Notes under the pieces: generated by a model | What the model was told of the DNA's origin: nothing | Seen by the model: the letters and a program-made list of their open reading frames with translations, nothing else | Databases searched by the model: none | Position numbers and translations under genes: made by a program | From: Amedibacterium intestinale | Lineage (GTDB): Bacteria > Bacillota_I > Bacilli_A > Erysipelotrichales > Erysipelotrichaceae | Reading direction: 5' to 3' | DNA: 64,000 nucleotides | Assembly (NCBI RefSeq): GCF_010537335.1 | Contig: NZ_AP019711.1 | Coordinates: 2,108,001 to 2,172,000, forward strand | Shown: positions 1 to 9,065 of the stretch, piece after piece | Numbering within the stretch: the stretch's first letter is position 1 | Layout of the letters: the number at the start of each line of letters is the position of its first letter

Positions 1-1
1 T

Positions 2-565
2 ATAAATCCTGGCTATTTGGATTTATGTGAACCACTTGTAAAAGGAAGTGAAACAATGCTTTGCCCTGTATGTGATTTTCCTTTTGGGACAAGTTCAACA
101 GAGTCTAAAGTTAAACAGGCAGAAATTGCTGCAAAATATGAAACAGTAAAAGAAATTGATATCGTTGCCAACTATGGATGGCTTCGCAGTGGAAAATATG
201 ACGAAGTGACAAAAGATTTAAAAGCAGTTGTTGATGTTTGTCATAAATATGGAAAAGAAGTAAAAGTTATTTTAGAAACAGATGCGTTAAATGAAGAACA
301 AATTCGTAAAGGGTGCCATTGTGTGATGGATGCAGGTGGAGATTTTGTAAAAACAAGTACAGGGTTCTTGACTGGATTTGAAGCACATGGGGCTACACCA
401 GAAGTTATTAAAATGATGCAGGAAGAAGTTGGCGATGTTTGTAAAGTAAAAGGAAGTGGATGTATCCGAACAAGAGAACATTTCTTAAAACTTATTGATA
501 TGGGAATTGACCGTATGGGAGTTGGATATAAATCAGTTCCTGTAGTACTTGATTTGAAAAAATAA
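2..565 (+). CDS. deoC: Deoxyribose-phosphate aldolase, 3' part
   Basis: DERA is a cytosolic class I aldolase that splits 2-deoxyribose-5-phosphate into glyceraldehyde-3-phosphate and acetaldehyde in deoxynucleoside breakdown. The reading frame is open from base 2, so the N-terminus lies outside the window and about 187 residues remain. The Schiff-base lysine region DFVKTSTGF is present, as is the second conserved lysine in VKGSGCIRT, which corresponds to the family motif VKASGGIRT. The C-terminus looks complete and is followed at once by an intrinsic terminator. Upstream neighbours are not visible, so the operon cannot be judged. The family call is firm. Confidence 0.9.
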   Translation: MNPGYLDLCEPLVKGSETMLCPVCDFPFGTSSTESKVKQAEIAAKYETVKEIDIVANYGWLRSGKYDEVTKDLKAVVDVCHKYGKEVKVILETDALNEEQIRKGCHCVMDAGGDFVKTSTGFLTGFEAHGATPEVIKMMQEEVGDVCKVKGSGCIRTREHFLKLIDMGIDRMGVGYKSVPVVLDLKK

Positions 566-570
566 ATTGA

Positions 571-618
571 AATGAACCTTATTATTTGAATCCCTAAATA
601 GTAAAGGTTCATTTTTTA
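571..618 (+). terminator. Intrinsic terminator of deoC
   Basis: A perfect 10-bp stem (AATGAACCTT at 571-580 with AAGGTTCATT at 604-613) is followed by a T-rich run, six bases after the deoC stop codon. Confidence 0.85.
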
Positions 619-718
619 TATGGAAATCTTCTTTGAAAGAATGAAGGATAAGATGTTTTATGAATATGTATTTGATTAATTGAATACTTTGTATATAGTG
701 AAAATTTATAATAAAATA

Positions 719-756
719 AAAGGATCAATCCTGTACAATACAGAAATTAATCCTTA
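719..756 (-). terminator. Intrinsic terminator of the glycyl-radical operon
   Basis: Read on the minus strand, AAGGATTAAT pairs with ATTGATCCTT (one G-U pair), with an inner CTGTA/TACAG stem, then TTTTATTTT. It lies about 60 bases past the activase stop and closes the leftward operon, facing the deoC terminator. Confidence 0.75.
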
Positions 757-816
757 TTAATTAAAACAATTTTATATTAGTGACAGCTATATTGGAGGAT
801 GCTTATTATATTACAG

Positions 817-1722
817 CTAATTTTCAATATAAATTTCTATCTTCTCTTCTTTTGCAATTTTCTTTATTGAGGAAAGTAAACGTTTCGAACATATTGTGTT
901 TGGATGGATGGAATAATTTTGACCTAATTGTTCATACTTAGATGCACCTAGATTATGGTATTTTAAAACATCAACACGTTTTACAAAACTACCTAGAGAA
1001 CGAATAAATTGAAGACGTTTCCTGATATCAGTTAAATCATCATTCCATCCAGGAACAATAACTAAACGTATCCAGATATCTTTTTTCATGTTGGAAATAT
1101 TTTTAATATTATTTAAAATTAATTTGTTATCTCTTTGGGTACATTCTTTGTGAATTACAGAATCAAAAGCCTTTATATCAAATAAAACTAAATCAATTTC
1201 TTCAATAATATTTTTTAAAGTTGACCATTCTATACATCCTGCAGTATCTAACGCAACATGGATATTGTTTTGATGCAGGAGTTTTGCACATTCTATTATA
1301 AAATCTGGCTGTAAGGCTGGTTCTCCACCTGAAAAAGTTACTCCACCCATAGATTCATCATAAAAATCTTTATCTCTAAGTAGCTTGTCTGTCAATGTTT
1401 GCGGGTCTATAAAAGTTCCTTTAATTTCATATGCATCTTTAGGACAAATATCAGCCACTTCATTCCAATCAAAACTTTGACTTCTATCAATTAAACATCC
1501 TTGATTTGCGAAAGTGATAGCATGTGAGGCGATATTTACACAAGATCCACAATGTATACATCTTTGTTTATAGTGAAAGAAGTTTCTTTTTCCTGAGATT
1601 AATTCAGGATTTGCACACCACGCACATTTTAAATTACAGCCGGAACAAAACACAGTTGTACGAATACCTGGTCCGTCTTTTGTAGAATAAAATTGTAAAT
1701 TTGAAATAAATCCTTTTTTCAT
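817..1722 (-). CDS. Glycyl radical enzyme activating protein (radical SAM)
   Basis: This protein uses S-adenosylmethionine and a [4Fe-4S] cluster to place the glycyl radical on the partner enzyme encoded just upstream. Near the N-terminus it has the PFL-activase signature STKDGPGIRT, followed by the radical-SAM motif CNLKCAWC. A ferredoxin-like insert with clustered cysteines follows (CIHCGSC, then a CPKD segment); such inserts are typical of activases for glycyl radical dehydratases and decarboxylases and absent from classical PflA. The SAM-binding stretch FSGGEPALQ is present. I chose the ATG at 1722, four bases after the upstream stop with GGAATTAAG before it; an in-frame TTG at 1755 would overlap the neighbour. 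About 301 residues. Confidence 0.9.
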   Translation of the reverse strand: MKKGFISNLQFYSTKDGPGIRTTVFCSGCNLKCAWCANPELISGKRNFFHYKQRCIHCGSCVNIASHAITFANQGCLIDRSQSFDWNEVADICPKDAYEIKGTFIDPQTLTDKLLRDKDFYDESMGGVTFSGGEPALQPDFIIECAKLLHQNNIHVALDTAGCIEWSTLKNIIEEIDLVLFDIKAFDSVIHKECTQRDNKLILNNIKNISNMKKDIWIRLVIVPGWNDDLTDIRKRLQFIRSLGSFVKRVDVLKYHNLGASKYEQLGQNYSIHPNTICSKRLLSSIKKIAKEEKIEIYIEN

Positions 1723-1726
1723 ATTC

Positions 1727-4153
1727 TTAATTCCATTTGTTTTCCGTTCTGGCAATAATGGCTTCCTGTGCTTCAGGCATTAAGGAAATAAATTGTGCGC
1801 AATATCCGGCTACTCGTACAATCAAATCTCGATAATTCTCAGGATCTTGTTGTGCTTTACGTAAAGTTTCGCTAGATAATACATTGAACTGGTTGTGATA
1901 AATACCTTTTTTTATACTTGCCTTTAAGAAAAAGACAAACTTATTCAGGTTTTCTTCACCAGACAAAGCACCTGAAGAAAATCTCATATTCAATAACTGT
2001 CCGGCTGCTACTTTGGTATTTGGAAGTTTTGAAACAGAATTAATTACAGCGGTAGGTCCATTTATGTCAGTTCCCTGTGTTGGGGAACATCCTTCGTTAA
2101 GAGGTGAACCGGCATAGCGGCCATCTGGAGTTGCCAGGACATCAAAACCATTTGGTACATTGGAGGTAATATTGCTGGTAGACATTGTATAACAGGAAAT
2201 TTCTGGTCCTTTGCCAGTCCGCAATGTTTTGTATTGAGGAAGCAGTTCTAAATAAGAATCAAATACATCTTTTACAATGAAATCAACATAATCTTCATCA
2301 TTGCCAAATTTTGGTACACGCATAATAAGTTTTCTAATTTGTAAAGCTTCTGGTGTTTCCCAATTGGCAGCCAAAGCATCCATCAATTGTTTCCATGTGA
2401 TGCGTTTATCTTCAAAAATAAGTTTTTTAATTGCTGCCAAGCTATTTCCTACAACACTTGGACCAATGTTAGATTGTGAAATTACATCATATTTACAGCC
2501 TCCTTCTTTTAATGTTTTACCAAGTTTCATACAGTTGTCGATTAAGCAGGAAGCAAAAGGATCTGCATCATATACCGTTAAAGAAGCGTCACAAATTTCA
2601 TCGGATAAAACTGCCATATCAGAATAAAATTTTAAAGCTTTTTTCCAGGCATTCCATAACTCTTCATAGTTTTGATAATCCTTGTTTCCTAAATCAAGTA
2701 GTTTAATTCCTGTTTTTGGATCACGTCCATGATACAAGACAATTTCTAAGACTTTTCCCCAGTTAACATACGTCATTCCCGTTGCACGATGTCCATATTT
2801 TCCGGGAACCCCTGTTTCTACACATCCAATAGGGCAATAGTCAAAAGCATCCTCTTTTGGAATTTTTAAGTCCAGCAGACCTTGTATTGCTACCTCATCG
2901 TTAAACATAGAAGGCATTCCGCATCCTGTTCGAATAAGTTTTGCGGCTAAACGAATTAAGGAATCTGGTGTTTTCTTGTTATACCGCATAGAAAAATTTG
3001 GTTCTGCCATAGATGTTAAGTGCATTGCCTCAATACATAAATAAGAAAGTTCATTTGTACCATCACTTCCATCTGGTTTGTATCCGCCGACTACAAGATT
3101 AGAATACAAAGGATATCCCTGAGAAAACTTTGTATGACCATAAGGGCGAACTTTATTATTAGAACTATTCATTAAAAACATATGCACGATGATTTCTAAT
3201 GCTTTTTCTTTAGAAATTTTATGGCGGGAGATATCATTTTGATAAAACTCCAGCATATACTGATCAAAGCGTCCATAACAAAAAGAGTGTCCGTTGGATT
3301 CAATCATCTGTAAGATATGAACCATATAAACAGCTTCACAGGCTTCCCAGAAAGTGGAAACAGGTTGTTCCATTAATGAAGAAGCCATAGTAGACATTTT
3401 TTTTAGTTCATCCTTTCGCTTTAAATCTTTTTCTTTGATAGATTCTTGTTTTAAAATCAACGCATATCTTTTAAAGAAGGTCAATGCACCTTCTAAAGAG
3501 ATTATAACAGAGGTATAAAAATCAATTTGCTGAGAAGAAAGATTTTTTAGTTTCAGATTTGTTTTAGCTTTATTGATAATATAACGAAAGCCATTCTTTA
3601 AAAGAAAAGGATAATTTGGAACAATATGTCCATCTCCTGACATAGAGATACCGCCTAAATGAAGGACTCCCTGTTTTGCAGCCAAACGAATTTCTTCACT
3701 TAAATTTTTCTGAACTTCATCTTCGTGGGTATGTCCATGCCAATAATTTGCAATAGAATAAAGATCGTCTTTTACTTTTTGAGAACATTGAAACACATCG
3801 CCGGTTCTGGAATCGAAAGCAGTTGCGCCATTCGTTCCATCTAACTCCTCAATGATCCAATCAATCGAGTATTCAGGAAATACAGGTGCTGCAAAGTTAA
3901 CACTTGCCTGATTGCCAAAAAGTAAGCTGTCTTTTTCGATATAGATAGACATATTCTGTAAAGTATGTGCAAAAGCTTTTGCTTTTCTAAGAATATAAGG
4001 AAGTCCCTCTGTTTGTTTAAAGCTTTCTGTATAAAATATGGCACGTTCACTGCATATGCTTGCGACACGATTCGCCATTCTTTTTTGTAAGCGTTCGATA
4101 CGTTTTAGATCAATATCCTCGTTTTGAGGTGTAAATTCTAGAAAATCTTTCAT
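1727..4153 (-). CDS. Glycyl radical enzyme (pyruvate formate-lyase-like, GCVE type)
   Basis: An anaerobic radical enzyme of about 808 residues. The glycyl radical loop RVAGYCAQF lies near the C-terminus (radical Gly about residue 783). The thiyl cysteine sits in IGCVETG at about residue 444. GCVE is the hallmark of dehydratases and C-N or C-C lyases of this family, whereas true pyruvate formate-lyase has a Cys-Cys pair. The segment ESNGHSFCYGRFDQYM resembles the glycerol/diol dehydratase branch, with the GHS residues that contact substrate there. The substrate cannot be settled from sequence by eye, and E. coli PflD-like proteins are also close. No microcompartment shell gene is nearby. The start is the ATG at 4153, ten bases after AAGGGG. 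It is co-transcribed with its activase. Confidence 0.88.
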   Translation of the reverse strand: MKDFLEFTPQNEDIDLKRIERLQKRMANRVASICSERAIFYTESFKQTEGLPYILRKAKAFAHTLQNMSIYIEKDSLLFGNQASVNFAAPVFPEYSIDWIIEELDGTNGATAFDSRTGDVFQCSQKVKDDLYSIANYWHGHTHEDEVQKNLSEEIRLAAKQGVLHLGGISMSGDGHIVPNYPFLLKNGFRYIINKAKTNLKLKNLSSQQIDFYTSVIISLEGALTFFKRYALILKQESIKEKDLKRKDELKKMSTMASSLMEQPVSTFWEACEAVYMVHILQMIESNGHSFCYGRFDQYMLEFYQNDISRHKISKEKALEIIVHMFLMNSSNNKVRPYGHTKFSQGYPLYSNLVVGGYKPDGSDGTNELSYLCIEAMHLTSMAEPNFSMRYNKKTPDSLIRLAAKLIRTGCGMPSMFNDEVAIQGLLDLKIPKEDAFDYCPIGCVETGVPGKYGHRATGMTYVNWGKVLEIVLYHGRDPKTGIKLLDLGNKDYQNYEELWNAWKKALKFYSDMAVLSDEICDASLTVYDADPFASCLIDNCMKLGKTLKEGGCKYDVISQSNIGPSVVGNSLAAIKKLIFEDKRITWKQLMDALAANWETPEALQIRKLIMRVPKFGNDEDYVDFIVKDVFDSYLELLPQYKTLRTGKGPEISCYTMSTSNITSNVPNGFDVLATPDGRYAGSPLNEGCSPTQGTDINGPTAVINSVSKLPNTKVAAGQLLNMRFSSGALSGEENLNKFVFFLKASIKKGIYHNQFNVLSSETLRKAQQDPENYRDLIVRVAGYCAQFISLMPEAQEAIIARTENKWN

Positions 4154-4263
4154 TATATTCATCCCCTTTTTATTTGTAATAAAAGCGCAAAGTAAAATTG
4201 AGAAATACATATATATATAGTTTTTTTCTTTCTCTTTGTTAAGAAAATAATATCATAAATGTA

Positions 4264-4361
4264 TGGTACAAACAATACAATTAATGTGCATTTTATATAA
4301 TTTATAACAGCATTCAGGAATCCCTTTTAATTGAATTCAATAGATACAGATGATACAATTA
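4264..4361. promoter_or_regulatory. Divergent control region with two related 20-bp elements
   Basis: Between the glycyl-radical operon and the GntR gene, TGGTACAAACAATACAATTA (4264-4283) and AGATACAGATGATACAATTA (4342-4361) match at 15 of 20 positions in the same orientation. Each holds two RRTACA-like half-sites ten bases apart. The second copy lies just upstream of the GntR gene. They are candidate operators for that regulator; the binding is inferred. Confidence 0.5.
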
Positions 4362-4383
4362 GAACGAAAAGTGAGGGTCATAT

Positions 4384-5193
4384 ATGGATATAGATTACTT
4401 TAAAGAAACATTTCACTTGGATATCGATAGTACAAAACCGCTTTATCAGCAGTTATATGATTACTTCAAAAGAATTATATTAACTGGTATCTTAAAAGAA
4501 GGAGATCAGATGCTTCCAGAAATTGTTATATGCGATACTTTACATGTAAGTCGCTCAACAGTTCGAAAAACAATGGATATGCTTATTGAAGATGGACTTT
4601 TAATACGTAGAAGAGGAAAAGGATCACATGTAACAAATCCTAAATTAAAAAGAAATATCAATTATTTATACAATTTTTCTGAGAATATGTTAAGTGTGGG
4701 GGCGAAACCTTCTTCTATTGTTTTGGAATGTAAAGTTTTAAAAGAAATTCCAGAAAATATAAAAGAATGTATGAAACTTCCTAAAAATAATGAAAGTGTA
4801 TTTTTTTTGAAGCGTATAAGATGTGCTGATAAAGAAGCAGTGCTTTATGAAAATACATATATCCCTTATCATTTATGTCCGGGAATTGAACAAAAGGATT
4901 TTTCTAAATTTTCTCTTTATACAATATTAGAGGAAGACTATTTCTTAACGCCATATCATGCTACAGAGAGTATAGAGGCAGTATTTTTAAGTGCAGAGGA
5001 TAAGAAGTTATTAAACTGTGATTATGATGTTCCAGGATTTAAAATTTCCAGAACTACCTGCAGTGAAGATGGAAATATATTTGAATATACAACGTCTATT
5101 ACAAGGGCAGATAAATGTGTATTTATGATGGAACTGTATAAAACAGCTTCTACTTCCTCGGCTGTACAGGTAAAAAGAAGTTTATCTATTTAA
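4384..5193 (+). CDS. GntR-family regulator with UTRA ligand domain
   Basis: A 269-residue HutC-subfamily transcription factor. Residues about 17-85 form the winged helix typical of GntR proteins (LYQQLYDYFKRIIL, then VSRSTVRKTMDMLIEDGLL and the wing RRRGKGSHV). The rest matches the UTRA fold, which senses a small molecule, often a sugar phosphate or amino acid derivative. The gene is divergent from the glycyl radical enzyme, the classic layout for a local regulator, so it probably controls that operon and itself. The ligand would reveal the enzyme substrate but is not evident. The ATG at 4384 follows GTGAGGG. Confidence 0.88.
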   Translation: MDIDYFKETFHLDIDSTKPLYQQLYDYFKRIILTGILKEGDQMLPEIVICDTLHVSRSTVRKTMDMLIEDGLLIRRRGKGSHVTNPKLKRNINYLYNFSENMLSVGAKPSSIVLECKVLKEIPENIKECMKLPKNNESVFFLKRIRCADKEAVLYENTYIPYHLCPGIEQKDFSKFSLYTILEEDYFLTPYHATESIEAVFLSAEDKKLLNCDYDVPGFKISRTTCSEDGNIFEYTTSITRADKCVFMMELYKTASTSSAVQVKRSLSI

Positions 5194-5253
5194 AGAAACG
5201 GTATAATTTAGTATATTATAATTAACGATATATTTTTTAAAGAGAGGAGAAAT

Positions 5254-5925
5254 ATGAAAAAATTATGGGATTTATTTGATAAAGCAAGTGATAAATGTTA
5301 TAAGGAAATAATGCAGGGGAAATTAGATGATAAGGTATGGAAAGAAACATACGAACTTTTATTAGAGATTATTGAAAAAGAAGCTTCGAAACATCAAAAA
5401 GGGTCATGGGAATTTTATATGCTTGATGATGAAACAGATTATGAACATGATGTTGAAGGCTGGCTGGAAGATTATTTAGATAATCTGGAAGAGGAAGAAA
5501 AGCATGCAGAAATACTGCAGATTTGTGAAAAAATTCTAGAAATGTTTGACTGGAAAGAAGTGTCTTCTTCTGACTTCAAGATACGTATCGTATTCTCATT
5601 AATTGCTCAGAAAAAAGGAGAAGAAGCACTTGCTTTTTCCAAGAAATGGTATGATGAGGATAAAGATGATCAAAATGCTGTACAGGCATATATACGTTCT
5701 AAAATAGAAATGAAAGATATGGATGGCGCAAAAGAAATTCTTAATAAATATATAGATGAGAATACGGAATGCTGTGAAGAAAATGAATTGATCTTTCAAG
5801 TAGCTTTGCTTGTGTTTAAGTTAGAAAAAAATAAAACTATGCAAAGACTTATAGAAAAAAAGATTCATGACTATGAAGAAAAAATAGACAATGAACTTTT
5901 AGAATTGGATGATTTCTTGTTTTAA
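5254..5925 (+). CDS. Unknown acidic helical protein
   Basis: I do not recognise this 223-residue protein. It has no signal peptide or membrane segment, is rich in Glu, Asp and Lys, and looks all-helical. Regularly spaced pairs of amphipathic helices (for example ILQICEKILEMFDW and AYIRSKIEMKDMDGAKEIL) suggest a TPR-like solenoid. It begins with ATG after AGAGGAG and ends in its own terminator, so it is a stand-alone gene between the GntR regulator and hslO. The gene is clearly real; no function can be given. Confidence 0.75.
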   Translation: MKKLWDLFDKASDKCYKEIMQGKLDDKVWKETYELLLEIIEKEASKHQKGSWEFYMLDDETDYEHDVEGWLEDYLDNLEEEEKHAEILQICEKILEMFDWKEVSSSDFKIRIVFSLIAQKKGEEALAFSKKWYDEDKDDQNAVQAYIRSKIEMKDMDGAKEILNKYIDENTECCEENELIFQVALLVFKLEKNKTMQRLIEKKIHDYEEKIDNELLELDDFLF

Positions 5926-5942
5926 TGAAAATTGGTGAACGG

Positions 5943-5971
5943 GAAGAAGAAATGGTTTCTTCTTCTTTTTT
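5943..5971 (+). terminator. Intrinsic terminator
   Basis: GAAGAAGAAA pairs with TTTCTTCTTC around a TGG loop, then a T run. It separates the unknown acidic gene from hslO. Confidence 0.85.
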
Positions 5972-6016
5972 ATATATGATTATGATATACTACATGTGCT
6001 TGTAAGGAGTGAGATT

Positions 6017-6904
6017 ATGAAAGATTATTTAGTAAAAGCCCTGGCTTGTGAAGAAAGGGTAAGAATTTATATATGTAATTCAACAGCATTGGTTGAAAAT
6101 GCTCGTAAACGTTTTGATTTATGGCCAACAAGTGCGGCTGCCTTAGGTAGAACATTAAGTGTGGCATCTTTAATGGGAAGCATGTTGAAAAGTGATAAGG
6201 AACAGCTTACGATTCGCATCAATGGAGGAGGCCCAATTGGTACGGTTTTGGTAGATGCCTACAGTGATGGACATGTACGAGGTTTTGTATCAGATCCTCA
6301 TATTATGTTACAGTATAACGATACTGGAAAACTGGCAGTAGGAACTGCAGTTGGTAAAGAAGGGTATCTGGAAGTAATTAAAGACTTGAATATGAAAGAA
6401 AACTGGAGTGGAACTGTTGCGCTGCAAAGTGGTGAAATCGGAGATGATTTTGCATACTACTTTACAGTAAGTGAGCAGACACCATCTGCAGTATCTGTAG
6501 GTGTATTGGTGGATACTGATAATTCTATTTTATCTGCGGGGGCATTGATTATTCAAATGATGCCAGATGCAACAGAAGAAGACATTGTAAAAGTAGAGGG
6601 AATTGTCGCAAATATGAAACATATCTCTACTTTGTTAAGAGAACATGATAGTCTGGAAGCTATTTTAGAAGGTATGTTCGATGATGTAAAAGTGCTGGCG
6701 ACACAGGACATTGAATTTCGCTGCCATTGTGATCGAGCAACCATGAAACGTGTTCTAACAACACTTTCTAAAGAAGAACGTCAGAAAATGATTGAAGAAG
6801 ATCATGGATGTGAAATTACCTGCAATTTCTGTGGAGAAAAATATCAGTTTAGTGAAGAAGAATTAAAAGATTTGGAAAGGTTTATAGAACAATATGCCAA
6901 ATAA
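6017..6904 (+). CDS. hslO: Hsp33 redox-regulated chaperonin
   Basis: A cytosolic holdase chaperone switched on by oxidation. The N-terminal domain starts [18 protein letters not shown] and carries the conserved [10 protein letters not shown] stretch. The C-terminal zinc switch is complete: CHC near residue 235 and CNFC about 30 residues later, the four cysteines that bind zinc when reduced and form disulfides under stress. I chose the ATG at 6017, seven bases after AAGGAG, rather than an upstream GTG at 5996 that lies before the ribosome site. It gives 295 residues, normal for the family. The stop overlaps dusB by 11 bases, so the two are translated together. Confidence 0.96.
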   Translation: MKDYLVKALACEERVRIYICNSTALVENARKRFDLWPTSAAALGRTLSVASLMGSMLKSDKEQLTIRINGGGPIGTVLVDAYSDGHVRGFVSDPHIMLQYNDTGKLAVGTAVGKEGYLEVIKDLNMKENWSGTVALQSGEIGDDFAYYFTVSEQTPSAVSVGVLVDTDNSILSAGALIIQMMPDATEEDIVKVEGIVANMKHISTLLREHDSLEAILEGMFDDVKVLATQDIEFRCHCDRATMKRVLTTLSKEERQKMIEEDHGCEITCNFCGEKYQFSEEELKDLERFIEQYAK

Positions 6905-7883
6905 AAGCTGGAAAATCAGAGATATCGTTATTGATAATCAGGTAGTCATTGCCCCTATGGCCGGTATCAGTAATCCTGCTTTTCGTGTTATCTGCAAGCA
7001 GTTTGGAGCTGGACTTATTTATACAGAAATGGTAAGTGATAAGGCATTATATTATGACAATGAAAAAACAATTGGCATGACAAATGTGGAAAAAGAAGAA
7101 CATCCGTTAACTATGCAGATTTTTGGACATGACATCGAAACAATGGTATATGCAGCAAAACTTCTTGATGAAAAAACGGACTGTGATATTATTGATATCA
7201 ATATGGGATGCCCAGTTAATAAAATAATCAAATCAAATGCAGGAAGTGCGTTGATGAAAGATGTAGATCATGCGGTGAATCTTGCGAAGGCAGTTGTAGA
7301 AGCAGTAAAAAAACCGGTAACAGTAAAAATGCGCATTGGCTGGGATATGGATCAGATATGCTGTGTAGAACTTGCGAAACGATTGGAAGAAGTTGGTGTA
7401 TGTGCGATTGCAGTACATGGAAGAACAAGAAAGCAAATGTATGAAGGAAAGGCAGACTGGTCTTACATCAAGCAGGTAAAAGAAGCAGTATCAATTCCTG
7501 TTATTGGTAATGGTGATATTCGAAGCAAAGAAGATGCTTTGCGTATGCTGGAAGAAACAGGATGCGATGCGGTGATGATTGGACGTGGTGTTTTGGGTGA
7601 TCCATGGCTAATCAAAGAAGTCGCAGCATATCTGGAAACAGGAGAAGAACTTCCATCACCAAGCATTGAGGAAAAATTTTCAATGGCGAAACTGCATGCG
7701 CAAAGATTATGCGATTTAAAAGGCGAACATGTGGGAATGCGTGAGATGAGAGGGCATGCTGCATGGTATGTAAAAGGACTTCCTGGAAGTCATAAGTTGA
7801 AAGATGCTTTGACCAAAATGGAAACTTATGAAGAAATGCTGCAGATTTTAGCTGCGTATGAAGAATATCATAAGAATTCTTAA
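6894..7883 (+). CDS. dusB: tRNA-dihydrouridine synthase, DusB type
   Basis: An FMN-dependent enzyme that reduces uridines in the tRNA D-loop. The N-terminal TIM barrel holds [12 protein letters not shown] and the catalytic cysteine motif [10 protein letters not shown] (Cys about 106). [15 protein letters not shown] and the phosphate-binding [13 protein letters not shown] and [10 protein letters not shown] follow, then the helical C-terminal domain. At 329 residues it matches DusB length. The ATG lies inside the end of hslO, indicating translational coupling. A terminator follows about 30 bases downstream. Confidence 0.95.
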   Translation: MPNKSWKIRDIVIDNQVVIAPMAGISNPAFRVICKQFGAGLIYTEMVSDKALYYDNEKTIGMTNVEKEEHPLTMQIFGHDIETMVYAAKLLDEKTDCDIIDINMGCPVNKIIKSNAGSALMKDVDHAVNLAKAVVEAVKKPVTVKMRIGWDMDQICCVELAKRLEEVGVCAIAVHGRTRKQMYEGKADWSYIKQVKEAVSIPVIGNGDIRSKEDALRMLEETGCDAVMIGRGVLGDPWLIKEVAAYLETGEELPSPSIEEKFSMAKLHAQRLCDLKGEHVGMREMRGHAAWYVKGLPGSHKLKDALTKMETYEEMLQILAAYEEYHKNS

Positions 7884-7912
7884 ACTAATTTATATTATAA
7901 ATAATTGATATT

Positions 7913-7950
7913 AAAACATCGTTTTGTTTGTGATACGATGTTTTTTTTTA
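7913..7950 (+). terminator. Intrinsic terminator of hslO-dusB
   Basis: AAAACATCGT (7913-7922) pairs perfectly with ACGATGTTTT (7935-7944), followed by further T residues. Confidence 0.88.
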
Positions 7951-8066
7951 TTAAAAAATATATATTTATTGTAATAAGTTATGTTTTAAAACAAAGTTTG
8001 ATATAATTTAATCTATATCAGATAAGTTATATTCAAAATTACTTTAGTTTCTTTTTTTTTATTGTT

Positions 8067-8123
8067 AAAAAGTACCGTATTTATTTGACCATACTTTTCA
8101 TTTTTCTTTAACTACTCTATGAT
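8067..8123 (+). promoter_or_regulatory. Promoter of the ROK/PTS operon with upstream activator box A
   Basis: Box A (8072-8092) reads GTACCGTATT, then five A/T bases, then GACCAT. A -10-like TATGAT lies at 8118-8123, 25 bases past the box, and no good -35 is visible, which fits an activated promoter. The same element occurs twice more at 11501-11565 in this operon. It is the likely target of the PRD activator encoded at 9066. Confidence 0.6.
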
Positions 8124-8150
8124 ATTCTTTTGATGTGGAGGTAAAGATAT

Positions 8151-9050
8151 ATGAAATATGCAGTAGGGATTGATATAGGAGGTACAAATACTAGAGTTGC
8201 CTTAATTAATGAAAGTTATGAAATTATAGAAAGAATACAATTCTTGACAGATGTGGATGATCCAGATAAGACAATGGACAAAATAGTAGAAACGATTAGT
8301 TCATTTAAACTAGACATCGTAGGAGTAGGAATGTCTTGTCCAGGACCATTAGATCTTATCAAAGGAAAAATTCTTACTACACCAAATTTACATGGGAAAT
8401 GGCATGATTGTGAAATAAGTAAAAAGTTAGAAGAAAAAATACATATTCCTGTATATTTGGAAAATGATGCAAATTTAGCAGCACTTGCAGAAAGTGTCAT
8501 TGGGGAAGGAAAAGCGTATGACTATGTTCAGTATTTAACAGTATCAACAGGATTAGGTGCAGGTCTTGTTATTAATAAAAAAATTTTTATTGGTGCTCAT
8601 GGCTTTGCAAATGAAGTTGCTAATTGTTGTATGAAACATGAAGGTCCAAGTCATGGGATGATTTATCCAGGTGGAATTGAAGCTATATCCAGTGGAACAG
8701 GAATCATTGAGCAGGCTAAAAAACGAGGATTGAAAGTAGAACATGCAGGACAGGTAAATGATTTAGCAAAAGAAGGGAACAAAGTGGCAAAAGAAATTAT
8801 GCAAGATGCAAAAATCTATCTTGCAAATTTTATAGCTAATATTCAAGCCTATACAGATCCAGAGATTATTATTTTGGGAGGATCGGTTGCTTTGAAGATT
8901 GAAGGTTTTGTAGAAGAAATAGAGGCTATGGTAAAGGAAAGAGTCTATGACGTTGTAAAACCATATGTAAAGGTGCGTAAATCCACATTAAATGAAGACA
9001 GCGGATTATTAGGGGCAGCTTGTCTGGTATTTCAATCAGTCTCACATTAA
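8151..9050 (+). CDS. ROK-family sugar kinase lacking the zinc motif
   Basis: A 299-residue ATP-dependent sugar kinase of the ROK family. The N-terminal phosphate loop is VGIDIGGTNTRVAL, the catalytic base lies in LENDANLAAL, and the second nucleotide loop is TGLGAG. The usual ROK zinc-binding signature (C-x-C-G-x2-G-C-x-E) is absent: at that place the protein has IYPGGIEAISSGTG. The gene starts a PTS operon with two class II aldolases, so it may phosphorylate a hexose or hexose phosphate to give an aldolase substrate. That role is inferred. Start ATG after GTGGAGG, 16 bases before the next gene. Confidence 0.88.
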   Translation: MKYAVGIDIGGTNTRVALINESYEIIERIQFLTDVDDPDKTMDKIVETISSFKLDIVGVGMSCPGPLDLIKGKILTTPNLHGKWHDCEISKKLEEKIHIPVYLENDANLAALAESVIGEGKAYDYVQYLTVSTGLGAGLVINKKIFIGAHGFANEVANCCMKHEGPSHGMIYPGGIEAISSGTGIIEQAKKRGLKVEHAGQVNDLAKEGNKVAKEIMQDAKIYLANFIANIQAYTDPEIIILGGSVALKIEGFVEEIEAMVKERVYDVVKPYVKVRKSTLNEDSGLLGAACLVFQSVSH

Positions 9051-9065
9051 AGTAGGTGGTATATA

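Noticed and set aside
817-4153. Bacterial microcompartment locus around the glycyl radical enzyme
   Set aside because: No shell protein, aldehyde dehydrogenase or encapsulation-peptide gene is visible in the neighbouring sequence. deoC is convergent with the operon and separated from it by two terminators.
7950-8066. Possible riboswitch in the gap before the ROK gene
   Set aside because: The stretch is AT-rich with no stable conserved hairpin pattern; the protein-binding boxes explain it better.
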